A stretch of 64,000 bases of DNA. Origin: Amycolatopsis anabasis. GTDB lineage: Bacteria; Actinomycetota; Actinomycetes; Mycobacteriales; Pseudonocardiaceae. Both the position numbers and the translations under genes were made by a program. The DNA is taken from assembly GCF_009765355.1 (NCBI RefSeq), contig NZ_VTHK01000023.1, forward strand, positions 1 to 64,000, in the 5' to 3' direction. The notes under the pieces are model-generated. The model saw nothing but the letters and a program-made list of their open reading frames with translations. It did no database searches and was not told the origin of the DNA. Every line of letters begins with the position of its first letter. Positions within the stretch are counted from its first letter, which is position 1. Positions 56,198 to 64,000 of this stretch are shown in pieces.

Positions 56198-57294
56198 CCC
56201 GCGCCGCCGAAGTAAGCCTCGAGGACTTGCCGCTGCGCGAGGACCTGCGCGGCCGCACGCCTTATGGCGCCCCGCAGCTGGACGTGCCGGTCCGGCTGAA
56301 CACCAACGAGAACCCGTACCCGCCGCCGGACGCGCTGGTCGCGGACGTGACCGCAGCGGTCCGGGAAGCGGCGGCCGCGCTGCACCGCTACCCGGACCGG
56401 GCCGCGGTCGAACTGCGCCGGGACCTGGCCGACTACCTCTCGGTCTCCACCCGGGTGCTGCTGGACGAGCGCAATCTGTGGGCCGCCAACGGATCCAACG
56501 AAGTCCTCCAGCAGATCCTGCAGGCGTTCGGCGGGCCGGGCCGCAGCGCGCTCGGCTTCGAACCGTCCTATTCGATGCACCCGATCATCGCGGCCGGGAC
56601 GCGCACCGACTGGGTGGCCACCCCGCGCCGGGACGATTTCACGCTGGACACCGCCGCGGCGGCGCGGATCGTCGCCGAACGGCAGCCGGACGTGGTGTTC
56701 CTGACCAGCCCCAACAACCCGACCGGCGGGTCGATCCCGTTCGCCGAACTGGCCGTGGTGCTGGACAACGCGCCGGGCATCGTCGTGGTGGACGAGGCCT
56801 ACGCCGAGTTCTCCAGCCAGCCCAGCGCGATCGAACTGCTGGACGAGTACCCGGCGAAACTGATCGTGTCGCGGACGATGAGCAAGGCGTTCGCGTTCGC
56901 GGGCGGGCGGCTCGGTTACCTCGCGGCCGCCCCGGCCGTGGTGGACGCGCTGCAGCTCGTCCGGCTGCCGTACCACCTGTCGGCGCTGACCCAGGCCGCC
57001 GCGCGGGCGGCGCTGCGGCACGCCGACGCCACGCTCGCGTCGGTGGCGAAACTGGCCGCCGAACGCGACCGCGTGGTGGAAGCCTTGCTGGGCCTGGGTT
57101 TCACCCCGGTGCCCAGCGACGCCAACTTCGTCCTCTTCGGACGGTTCGCCGACGCGCCGGCCACCTGGAAGTCCTATTTGGACGCAGGCGTGCTGATCCG
57201 GGACGTCGGCATCGAGGGGCACCTGCGGGTGACCATCGGCACCCCCGAGGAGAACGACGCGTTCCTCGAAGCGAGCAAGGAGGTCGTCCGATGA
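56194..57294 (+). CDS. hisC: Histidinol-phosphate aminotransferase
   Basis: A 366-residue class-I/II PLP aminotransferase. RLNTNENPYPPP lies near residue 30, NGSNEVLQQILQAFGGPGR near 93, FLTSPNNPTGGSIP near 170, VVVDEAYAEFSS near 195, and the PLP lysine in VSRTMSKAFAFAGGRLGY near 230. It overlaps both hisD and hisB by 4 bp, so the three genes are one operon. Confidence 0.94.
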   Translation: MTRAAEVSLEDLPLREDLRGRTPYGAPQLDVPVRLNTNENPYPPPDALVADVTAAVREAAAALHRYPDRAAVELRRDLADYLSVSTRVLLDERNLWAANGSNEVLQQILQAFGGPGRSALGFEPSYSMHPIIAAGTRTDWVATPRRDDFTLDTAAAARIVAERQPDVVFLTSPNNPTGGSIPFAELAVVLDNAPGIVVVDEAYAEFSSQPSAIELLDEYPAKLIVSRTMSKAFAFAGGRLGYLAAAPAVVDALQLVRLPYHLSALTQAAARAALRHADATLASVAKLAAERDRVVEALLGLGFTPVPSDANFVLFGRFADAPATWKSYLDAGVLIRDVGIEGHLRVTIGTPEENDAFLEASKEVVR

Positions 57295-57890
57295 CGAGGG
57301 TGGGCAAGGTCGATCGGACCACCAAGGAGTCGTCGATCTCCGTGGTCCTCGACCTGGACGGCACCGGCGAGGTGGAGATCTCCACCGGCGTGCCGTTCTA
57401 CGACCACATGCTGACCGCGTTCGGCGTGCACGGTTCGCTGGACCTGAAGGTCGACGCGACCGGTGACGTGGAGATCGACGCGCACCACACGGTCGAGGAC
57501 ACCGCGATAGTGCTGGGCCAGGCGATCCGGCAGGCGCTCGGCGACAAGACGGGCATCCGCCGGTTCGGCGACGCCTGGATCCCGATGGACGAAACCCTGG
57601 CGCACGCCGCGATCGACGTGTCCGGCCGCCCGTACTGCGTGCACCTGGGCGAACCGGAGCAGTTCAACGCGTTCACCATCGGCGGGAACTACCCGTTCGT
57701 GCTGACCCGGCACGTGTTCGACTCGCTGTCCTTCCACGCGCAGATCGCGTTGCACGTGCGCGTGCTGCACGGCCGGGATCCGCACCACATCGCCGAAGCC
57801 CAGTACAAGGCGGTCGCCCGGGCACTGCGCGCCGCCACCGAACCCGATCCACGAGCGGGCGGCATCCCGTCCACGAAGGGTGTGCTGTAG
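57291..57890 (+). CDS. hisB: Imidazoleglycerol-phosphate dehydratase
   Basis: A 199-residue monofunctional HisB. Metal-binding motifs are DAHHTVEDTAIVLGQA near residue 64 and HGRDPHHIAEAQYKAVARAL near 163, with PFYDHMLTAFGVHG near 32. Length is typical. The closing DPRAGGIPSTKGVL matches the conserved C-terminus. The next small gene starts at the base after its stop codon. Confidence 0.95.
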   Translation: MTRVGKVDRTTKESSISVVLDLDGTGEVEISTGVPFYDHMLTAFGVHGSLDLKVDATGDVEIDAHHTVEDTAIVLGQAIRQALGDKTGIRRFGDAWIPMDETLAHAAIDVSGRPYCVHLGEPEQFNAFTIGGNYPFVLTRHVFDSLSFHAQIALHVRVLHGRDPHHIAEAQYKAVARALRAATEPDPRAGGIPSTKGVL

Positions 57891-58046
57891 GTGTCGAAAG
57901 AGATCGTCGCCCTCATCCTGCTGGCGGTCGCCGGGTTCCTCATCGGCGGCGTGTACAGCACCTGGAAGACCGTGAAGTGGCTGGCGATCGTGCTCGGCGC
58001 CGCCGCCGCTCTCGCGGTCGGCGGCGCCGTCGTCTGGCTGACCTAA
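57891..58046 (+). CDS. Small two-helix membrane protein
   Basis: A 51-residue protein not previously long enough for automatic calls. Helix 1 is EIVALILLAVAGFLIGGVYS (residues ~4-23) and helix 2 is LAIVLGAAAALAVGGAVVWL (~31-50), joined by a short TWKTVKW loop. The GTG start follows the hisB stop directly, and its TAA interlocks with the TAG of the MMPL gene on the other strand. It is probably translated from the his message; the role is unknown. Confidence 0.7.
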   Translation: MSKEIVALILLAVAGFLIGGVYSTWKTVKWLAIVLGAAAALAVGGAVVWLT

Positions 58047-60241
58047 CGCCCGGCGGGCTCCAGCACCTTTTCGTCCGGTTCGTGCCCATCGCCGAGCCGG
58101 CGGGTCAGGCCCTCACCTTCGACGTCCACATTGGGCAGTGCGCGGTCCAGCCACTTCGGCAGCCACCACGCGCCCTTCCCGAGCAGGGACATGACCGCGG
58201 GCACGATCGTCATCCGGACCACGAACGCGTCCACCAGCACGCCGAACGCGAGCGCGAACCCGATCGACTGGATCAGCGCCTGCTCGGCGAGCACGAACCC
58301 GGCGAACACGCTGATCATGATGAGCGCGGCGGCCACCACGACCCGGGAACCGTGCCGGAAACCGGTGACCATGGCCCGGTCCGGTTCGGCGCCGTGCACG
58401 TGCTCCTCGCGCATCCGGGTGACCAGGAAGACCTGGTAGTCCATGGCCAGCCCGAACAGCACGCCGATCAGCAGGATCGGCAGCATGCTCATGATCGGGC
58501 CGGTGGACGCCACGCCGAGCACGTCGTTCAGCCAGCCCCACTGGAACACGGCGACGACCGCGCCGAACGTGGCGGCGACCGAGAGCAGGAATCCGGCGGT
58601 CGCCTTGAGCGGCACCACGACCGAGCGGAACACCAGCATCAGCAACACGAAGGCCAGGCCGACGATCAGCGCCAGGTAGGGGAGCAGCGCGCCGGAGAGC
58701 TTCTCCGACACGTCGATGTTGGCGGCGGTCTGGCCGGTGACCGACAGCTGGGCGCCGGTCGTGTCGCGCAGCCCGCCCGCCTGGCCGCGGATGTCGCCGA
58801 CGAGCTGTTCGGTCTGCTCGCTGCTCGGCCCGCTCTTCGGGACCACGGTGAGCAGCGCGGTGTCGCCGGGCTGGTTGATCCGCGGCGGGGTCACCAGGGC
58901 GACATCGGGCAGCTTCGAGATCCGTTCGACCGCCTGGCGCACCGAGCCCTGCGGATCCTGGGCGTGTGCGGTGTCCACCACGACCATGAGCGGACCGTTC
59001 ATGCCTTCGCCGAAGCTCGAGCTGACCAGGTGGTACGCCTTGCGCTGGCTGGACTCCGGTGCGGCGGTGCTGTCGTTCGGCAGGCCGAGCTGCATGTCCA
59101 TGGCCGGAACCGCGACGATCAGCAAGCCGATCACGGACGCGAGCAGCACCGGAACCCGGTGCCGGGCCACGAAACCCGCCCACCGCTCGCCGTGGGTCGG
59201 CTTGGCCGCGTCGGCGCTCTCCTCGCGGGCCCGCTTGCCGAGCACCTTGCGCCCGGCGAAGCCCAGCACCGCGGGCAGCAGGGTCAGCGCGATCAGCACG
59301 GCGATGGCCACGGTGAGCGCGGCCGCGATGCCCATCTCGGCGAGGAACGGGATGCCGACGACGGTCAGCCCGGCCAGCGCGATGATCACGGTCAGCCCGG
59401 CGAAGACCACGGCCGATCCGGCGGTGCCGGTGGCCCGCGCCGCGGCCTGTTCGGGATCCCGGCCCTCGGCGAGTTCGTGGCGATAGCGGGAGACGATGAA
59501 CAACGCGTAGTCGATCCCGACCGCCAGCCCGATCATCAGCGCCAGGATCGGGGTGTTCGCGTTCAGTTCGAGGAAGCCCGAGGCGATCGTGATCCCGGCC
59601 ATCCCGACGCCGACGCCGACCAGCGCGGTCAGCAGCGGCAGCCCGGCCGCGACCAGGGAGCCGAAGGTGATCACCAGGACGAGCGCGGCGACCGCGACGC
59701 CGACGCCCTCGGTGGCCTGGGTTTCCGGCGCGCCCTGCATGGCGTCCCCGCCGAACTCCACCGCCAGGCCCGCCTGCCGGGCCGGATCCGCGGCCGCCTG
59801 GAGCGCGTCCCGGTCGGCGTCGGTCACCTCGAAGGCCTGCACGCGGTAGCTCACCTGGGCCAGCGCGACCCGCCCGTCCGGCGAGACCATCTTGGCCTGC
59901 AGGGGATCGACGACGCTCGCGACCTGCGGCGCGGACTTCAGCTTGGCGACCACCTGTTCGACGGCCGCCTGGTTCGCCGGGGTGGTCAGGCTCTGCCCCT
60001 CCGGCGCGGCGATGGCCACGCGTGCGGTCCCGCCGCCCGCCGAGGACTGCGGGAACTTCTCCTTGAGGTGGTCGATGGCTTGCTGCGATTCGGTGCCCGG
60101 GATGGAAACGGAGTTCGACATCTGACCGGACAGGGTGAGCGCGCCGAGCCCCAGCGCGAGCAGAACGGCGGTCCACACGGCGGCGACCAGCCACCTTTTG
60201 CGGAACGAGAACCGGCCGAGCCGGTACAGAAGTGTGGCCAC
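58043..60241 (-). CDS. MMPL family RND-type transporter
   Basis: A 732-residue exporter with the duplicated RND design: helix 1 near residues 15-35, a first extracytoplasmic loop (~40-180), five helices (~185-330), helix 7 near 375, a second loop (~400-530) and five C-terminal helices (~540-700). Conserved Asp-Tyr motifs GIDYALFIVSRYRHEL near 243 and GLAMDYQVFLVTRMREEH near 597 carry the proton-relay residues. MMPL proteins export lipids or hydrophobic drugs. The start is GTG 60241 with GGAGTC upstream. The divergent TetR gene and the operator array imply tight control. Confidence 0.9.
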   Translation of the reverse strand: MATLLYRLGRFSFRKRWLVAAVWTAVLLALGLGALTLSGQMSNSVSIPGTESQQAIDHLKEKFPQSSAGGGTARVAIAAPEGQSLTTPANQAAVEQVVAKLKSAPQVASVVDPLQAKMVSPDGRVALAQVSYRVQAFEVTDADRDALQAAADPARQAGLAVEFGGDAMQGAPETQATEGVGVAVAALVLVITFGSLVAAGLPLLTALVGVGVGMAGITIASGFLELNANTPILALMIGLAVGIDYALFIVSRYRHELAEGRDPEQAAARATGTAGSAVVFAGLTVIIALAGLTVVGIPFLAEMGIAAALTVAIAVLIALTLLPAVLGFAGRKVLGKRAREESADAAKPTHGERWAGFVARHRVPVLLASVIGLLIVAVPAMDMQLGLPNDSTAAPESSQRKAYHLVSSSFGEGMNGPLMVVVDTAHAQDPQGSVRQAVERISKLPDVALVTPPRINQPGDTALLTVVPKSGPSSEQTEQLVGDIRGQAGGLRDTTGAQLSVTGQTAANIDVSEKLSGALLPYLALIVGLAFVLLMLVFRSVVVPLKATAGFLLSVAATFGAVVAVFQWGWLNDVLGVASTGPIMSMLPILLIGVLFGLAMDYQVFLVTRMREEHVHGAEPDRAMVTGFRHGSRVVVAAALIMISVFAGFVLAEQALIQSIGFALAFGVLVDAFVVRMTIVPAVMSLLGKGAWWLPKWLDRALPNVDVEGEGLTRRLGDGHEPDEKVLEPAGR

Positions 60242-60288
60242 GACAAGGACTCCGTTCGGGGCGAGCTGAAGCGCGTACCTCTTCGAAG

Positions 60289-60394
60289 CTAGCCAATCGG
60301 CTAGTGAGCTACAAGCCGATCGGCAAGTATGTGACTAGCCACACGGCTAGTGTGACGCTAGCCGTTCGGCTAGTGGATCGGCTTGCCGATCGGC
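60289..60394. promoter_or_regulatory. Array of five regularly spaced TetR-type operators
   Basis: CTAGCC-AATC-GGCTAG (60289-60304), GCCGATCGGC (60315-60324), ACTAGCC-ACAC-GGCTAGT (60334-60351), CTAGCC-GTTC-GGCTAG (60358-60373) and GCCGATCGGC (60385-60394) all share GCC-N4-GGC cores. Their centres lie 23, 23, 23 and 24 bp apart. The array fills the gap between the divergent MMPL and tetR genes. Confidence 0.78.
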
Positions 60395-60438
60395 CAGACG
60401 GCGGGGTAATGTCGGTTCGCTCGACGACGAGGAGTGCG

Positions 60439-61017
60439 ATGACGACCGGAACGACCGTTGGGGCGCGCGAGGACACCAGGGCGCGCCTGCTGACCACGGC
60501 GCTGCGGTTGTTCACCGAGCACGGCGTCGAGGGCACCTCGCTGCAGATGATCGCCGACGCGCTCGGGGTGACCAAGGCGGCCGTCTACTACCACTTCAAG
60601 ACCAAGGACGAGATCACCGAGGCGGTTACCGAACCGGTGCTGCGCGAGCTGTACGCGATCACCGAAGAGGCGGTGAAGCAACGCCGGCGGGGCGCGCAGA
60701 TCGACCACATGCTGGCCGGTTTCGTCGACATCGTGGTGCGCCACCGCGCGCTGGTCGCGCTGTTCAGCAGCGACCCGGGCATCGCCCGGGCCATCGAGAA
60801 ATCCCTGCACGGCGAGGAAAGCCTGAAGACCCGGCTGTTCTCCGTGCTGGCCGGGCCGGAACCGCGGATGGCCACGATCGTCGCCGTGCACGTCCTGCTG
60901 CCGGGGATCGCGCTCGCCGGGGGCGCGCCCGATCTCGCCGATCTGGACGACGAAAGCCTCCGCGAGCACCTGCTCGCCATCGGCCACAAGATGCTCGGCC
61001 GCCCACGCCGCCACTAG
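60439..61017 (+). CDS. TetR family transcriptional regulator of the MMPL exporter
   Basis: A 192-residue regulator. The helix-turn-helix is LFTEHGVEGTSLQMIADALG with VTKAAVYYHFKTKDEI as recognition helix, a very regular TetR signature. The C-terminal ligand domain has a RRRGAQIDHMLAGFVDIVV segment. I choose ATG 60439 (GAGGAG 7 nt upstream) over ATG 60409. It is divergent from the MMPL gene, with the palindrome array between them, so it very likely represses the exporter and itself. Confidence 0.88.
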   Translation: MTTGTTVGAREDTRARLLTTALRLFTEHGVEGTSLQMIADALGVTKAAVYYHFKTKDEITEAVTEPVLRELYAITEEAVKQRRRGAQIDHMLAGFVDIVVRHRALVALFSSDPGIARAIEKSLHGEESLKTRLFSVLAGPEPRMATIVAVHVLLPGIALAGGAPDLADLDDESLREHLLAIGHKMLGRPRRH

Positions 61018-61122
61018 GCCGAACGGACGCACCCCGGGCCGACCGCACCCGGAAACCCTTGACAGCAAATGCGTGTCATAGGTCACACTGGCCGCACTGG
61101 TGGAATCAAGGAGGCTTCTCCC

Positions 61123-61542
61123 ATGGTGCGGCCCGATGGTTATGCCTGTTTCTACTGCGCGCTTCCGGTCCGGCTGACCGGAGATCATCGGCATCCCGGT
61201 TACGGAATAGTTGATCATGTGGCCCCGGCGGTCCCGCCGATTGGTCCGGACGGGCTGCCCGATCTCCGTGTACTGCATCGGTTCTGTAACCGTGCGTTGA
61301 AGAGCCGGCTGGACAACGGGCAGTCCGGTTGCGGGCTCATCCTCCGCCGCGCGTGGCTGGGCTGGGCCACCGCCCAGTTCGAGGCCGGGGAGTCCGAAAA
61401 GCATTACGGCGCAAGGCATTATGAGCGGCTCGGGCTGCATCCGGACCAGCTCCGCAGCCCGCGCCTGTTCCCGAAGTACTGGCAGGTGCGCAAAATGCGC
61501 TGCGCGTCCCACGCCTGCCATTACTACGCCGTCGCGCGGTGA
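61123..61542 (+). CDS. HNH-like zinc-finger nuclease domain protein
   Basis: A 139-residue basic protein. Cys9-x2-Cys12 (ACFYC), Asp31-His32 in IVDHVAP and His52-x2-Cys55-Asn56 in LHRFCNRAL are arranged like a small HNH (beta-beta-alpha metal) nuclease. The C-terminal half is helical and ends with further Cys/His residues (MRCASHACHYY). AAGGAGG lies 7 nt before ATG 61123; the longer reading has no support. It is a lone gene, lower in GC than its neighbours. Host genome maintenance, phage or restriction roles cannot be distinguished. Confidence 0.65.
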   Translation: MVRPDGYACFYCALPVRLTGDHRHPGYGIVDHVAPAVPPIGPDGLPDLRVLHRFCNRALKSRLDNGQSGCGLILRRAWLGWATAQFEAGESEKHYGARHYERLGLHPDQLRSPRLFPKYWQVRKMRCASHACHYYAVAR

Positions 61543-61653
61543 TTTCCGGGCCGGAAAAATACGCTGAGTGATGCACTTCACAGCGTTGCCTACCACGGGG
61601 TAACGTCATCGCCTGCCTCACAGAGCGACAGCGGCGTGCGATGCGGAGGGCCC

Positions 61654-63774
61654 GTGGCGGTTCGGCTGATTCTCGGTCTCCTGATCACCGTGGTAGGACT
61701 GGCTTTCGCGGCGCACCGAGCGCGCTGGCTGTACCGCCTGGTGCGGTCCGGGCAGCCCGTCGAGGGGCGCACCGAGCACATCGGCGAGCGCGTCCGGACC
61801 CATCTGGCCGAGGTTTTCGGCCAGCGCAAGCTGTTGAAGTGGTCGGTGCCCGGTTTGGCCCACTTCTTCACGTTCTGGGGTTTCGTCATCCTCGCCTCGG
61901 TGTACCTCGAGGCCTACGGGAGCCTGTTCGACCACGACTTCCACATCCCGATCATCGGCCGGTGGGCCGTGCTGGGCTTCCTGCAGGACTTCATCGCGGT
62001 CGCGGTGTTCGTCTCGCTGGTCGTCTTCGCGATCATCCGGATCCGCCAGGCGCCCGCGCGCCGGGCCCGGGCTTCCCGGTTCTACGGTTCGCATCTCGGC
62101 GGCGCGTGGCTGATCCTGCTGATGATCTTCAACGTCGTCTGGACGATGTTCCTGTTCCGCGGTTCCTCGGCCGCGGTCGGCAACTTCCCCTACGACTCGG
62201 GGGCGTACGCCTCACTCGGCATCGGCGACCTGCTCGAGCCGCTGGGCGCGGGGACCAACGAGGTCCTGGAGACGATCGGGCTCCTGCTGCACATCGGCGT
62301 GATGCTGTCGTTCCTGATCATCGTGCTGCACTCCAAGCACCTGCACATCTTCCTGGCGCCGATCAACGTCACGGTCAAGCGCATGCCGGACGGGCTCGGC
62401 CCGCTGCTGCCGATGGAATCCGGCGGCAAGCCGATCGACTTCGAGGATCCGGGCGAGGACGACATCTTCGGCCGCGGCAAGATCGCGGACTTCACCTGGA
62501 AGGGCATGCTCGACTTCGCGACCTGCACCGAATGCGGTCGCTGCCAGAGCCAGTGCCCGGCCTGGCACACCGGGAAACCGCTGTCCCCCAAGCTGGTCAT
62601 CATGGATCTGCGGGACCACCTGTTCAACGAGGCGCCGTACCTGTTGAACGGAAAGGATTCCCCGGACCACGAGGAGCGCCCCCTGGTCGGCCCGGAGAGC
62701 GACGGCGGCGTGATCGATCCGGACGTGCTGTGGTCGTGCACCACCTGCGGCGCCTGCGTCGAGCAGTGCCCGGTGGACATCGAGCACGTGGACCACATCG
62801 TCGACATGCGCCGCCACCAGGTGCTCATCGAATCGGCGTTCCCGACCGAGCTCGGCACGCTCTTCCGCAACCTGGAGAACAAGGGAAACCCCTGGGGCCA
62901 GAACAACAACGAGCGGATGGACTGGGCGAAGGACCTCGGCTTCGACGTGCCGGTGTGCGCGGGCGAGCTCGCCGAGGACACCGAGTACCTGTTCTGGATC
63001 GGCTGCGCCGGGGCGTTCGACGACAACGCGCGCAAGACCGTCCGCGCCACGGCCGAACTCCTGCACCACGCCGGGGTGAAGTACGAGGTGCTCGGCAAGG
63101 AGGAGACCTGCACCGGGGACCCGGCGCGCCGCTCCGGCAACGAGTTCCTGTTCCAGATGCTGGCCCAGCAGACCACCGAATCGCTGAACGCCGTGTTCGA
63201 CGGCCGCGAACCGGGCCGCCGCAAGATCGTCACCACCTGCCCGCACTGCCTGAACACCCTCGGCCGCGAGTACCCGCAGCTCGACGGGCACTACGAGGTC
63301 GTGCACCACACCCAGCTGCTGAACCGCTTGGTGCGCGAGAAGAAACTGGTCCCGGTCACCCCGGTCGAGGGCACCACGGTCAACGGCGTCGGCCCGGTCG
63401 ACGGGAAGCGGCTCACCTACCACGACCCGTGCTACCTCGGGCGGCACAACAAGGTGTACTCGCCGCCGCGCGAACTGGTCGAGGCCACCGGCGCCGAGCT
63501 CACCGAAATGCCCCGGCACGCGGACCGGTCGCTGTGCTGCGGCGCGGGCGGGGCGCGGATGTGGATGGAGGAGAAGATCGGGAAGCGGATCAACCTGGAA
63601 CGGGTCGACGAGGCGATCGGCACCGAGGCGAGCACGATCGTCACCGGCTGCCCGTTCTGCAAGGTGATGATCTCCGACGGCCTTGTGCAGCGGCAGAGCG
63701 AGGACCTGGCCGCCGGCGTGGACGTCCGCGACGTCGCCCAGGTCCTCCTCGAATCCGTCCAGCGCGGCTCCTGA
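61654..63774 (+). CDS. Membrane-bound Fe-S oxidoreductase (CCG-domain, Rv0338c-like)
   Basis: A 706-residue protein. About five N-terminal helices (residues ~1-240) resemble a nitrate reductase gamma/heterodisulfide reductase cytochrome module. Two ferredoxin-type motifs follow: CTECGRCQSQCP near 290 and CTTCGACVEQCP near 361. Two CCG domains have CTGDPARRSGNE with upstream WIGCAGAF near 450, CPHCLNTL near 528 and CCGAGGARMWMEE near 627, plus CPFCKVM near 667. It should pass electrons between a dehydrogenase such as ETF and quinones; mycobacterial Rv0338c is the closest type I know and is essential. The start is GTG 61654 with GGAGGG. Confidence 0.87.
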   Translation: MAVRLILGLLITVVGLAFAAHRARWLYRLVRSGQPVEGRTEHIGERVRTHLAEVFGQRKLLKWSVPGLAHFFTFWGFVILASVYLEAYGSLFDHDFHIPIIGRWAVLGFLQDFIAVAVFVSLVVFAIIRIRQAPARRARASRFYGSHLGGAWLILLMIFNVVWTMFLFRGSSAAVGNFPYDSGAYASLGIGDLLEPLGAGTNEVLETIGLLLHIGVMLSFLIIVLHSKHLHIFLAPINVTVKRMPDGLGPLLPMESGGKPIDFEDPGEDDIFGRGKIADFTWKGMLDFATCTECGRCQSQCPAWHTGKPLSPKLVIMDLRDHLFNEAPYLLNGKDSPDHEERPLVGPESDGGVIDPDVLWSCTTCGACVEQCPVDIEHVDHIVDMRRHQVLIESAFPTELGTLFRNLENKGNPWGQNNNERMDWAKDLGFDVPVCAGELAEDTEYLFWIGCAGAFDDNARKTVRATAELLHHAGVKYEVLGKEETCTGDPARRSGNEFLFQMLAQQTTESLNAVFDGREPGRRKIVTTCPHCLNTLGREYPQLDGHYEVVHHTQLLNRLVREKKLVPVTPVEGTTVNGVGPVDGKRLTYHDPCYLGRHNKVYSPPRELVEATGAELTEMPRHADRSLCCGAGGARMWMEEKIGKRINLERVDEAIGTEASTIVTGCPFCKVMISDGLVQRQSEDLAAGVDVRDVAQVLLESVQRGS

Positions 63775-63790
63775 CCTCCTGACGGGTGTC

Positions 63791-63837
63791 ATGAGGGGAC
63801 CCCTCCGGACGAAATTTGTCCGGAGGGGTCCCCTCAT
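63791..63837. terminator. Long perfect hairpin between convergent genes
   Basis: Twenty bases (63791-63810, ATGAGGGGACCCCTCCGGAC) pair perfectly with 63818-63837 around a 7-nt GAAATTT loop. Located between the convergent Fe-S protein and pirin genes, it is a strong bidirectional terminator candidate, or a second family of dispersed hairpin repeat. Confidence 0.75.
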
Positions 63838-63854
63838 GGAAGTCCGGCTCGGGG

Positions 63855-64000
63855 TCAGGAGCCGTCGCCGAGGCGGCGGCCCGAGTGTTCGGCGGGGATC
63901 TGGCCCATCCGGCCGTGGCGGAAGTCGTCCACGGCTGCCAGGATCTCCTCCCGGGTGTTCATCACGAACGGTCCATATTGGACAACCGGTTCGCGCAGCG
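63855..64000 (-). CDS. Pirin family protein (3' end only)
   Basis: The last 47 codons of a gene running off the window. The sequence LREPVVQYGPFVMNTREEI followed by GRMGQIP is the conserved C-terminal end of pirin-like bicupin proteins (quercetinase-type or transcription cofactor). The N-terminal cupin with the metal site is outside the window. Confidence 0.75.
   Translation of the reverse strand, partial: LREPVVQYGPFVMNTREEILAAVDDFRHGRMGQIPAEHSGRRLGDGS

Noticed and set aside
1..64000. tRNA, rRNA or CRISPR features
   Set aside because: No cloverleaf-like sequence, rRNA segment or regularly spaced identical repeats with unique spacers was seen; the operator array at 60289 is too short and sits in a promoter region.

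Overview
This 64-kb window is GC-rich, densely packed chromosomal DNA with frequent 4-bp start/stop overlaps. It looks like a mycolata-related actinomycete, most probably order Pseudonocardiales (Amycolatopsis-like). That placement is inference. It rests on gene order shared with Mycobacterium (DEDDh/UvrC-like nuclease - NlpC/P60 - PimB'-type mannosyltransferase; bioA-bioD-bioB-bsaP-DUF2567; nrtR/nadABC; hisDCB), a type VII secretion locus, many leaderless-type promoters, and short palindromic repeats between genes.

Layout. 0-3.6 kb: AsnC-type ligand-binding protein, DEDDh/GIY-YIG nuclease, NYN-domain protein. 3.6-7.3 kb: self-contained PadR regulator plus ABC exporter operon with a strong operator. 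7.3-14.2 kb: cell-envelope genes, namely an NlpC-like/VanY hybrid, two tandem RipA-like NlpC/P60 proteins of identical length with shared leaders, an AraC regulator and a PimB'-like mannosyltransferase. 14.2-16.7 kb: small regulators, a kinase-like protein and two SRPBCC items, one of them a fragment. 16.7-23.2 kb: biotin genes with a SulP-carbonic anhydrase fusion between bioA and bioD, ending in bsaP and a DUF2567 gene. 23.3-26.3 kb: M48 protease, Lon-N protein, GbsR/MarR regulator. 26.3-29.9 kb: NrtR repressor divergent from nadABC.

29.9-54.8 kb is an accessory block between nadC and hisD, genes that lie close together in M. tuberculosis. It holds a type VII secretion system in scattered transcription units (esx/PPE-like operon, EccC, EccD, EccE, EccB, mycosin) and several candidate substrates with YxxxD/E signals. 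It also holds a two-component pair split between the two ends: the histidine kinase overlaps the mycosin gene and the response regulator overlaps eccB. The mycosin lacks the catalytic Asp and His. A split RibD pair, an alpha/beta hydrolase, an amidohydrolase, a ROK regulator and a P450 are interspersed.

54.8-64 kb: hisDCB and a tiny membrane protein; an MMPL exporter with a divergent TetR regulator and a regularly spaced array of palindromic operators; an HNH-like protein; a membrane Fe-S oxidoreductase; a long perfect hairpin; and the 3' end of a pirin gene. No rRNA, tRNA or CRISPR array was recognised.
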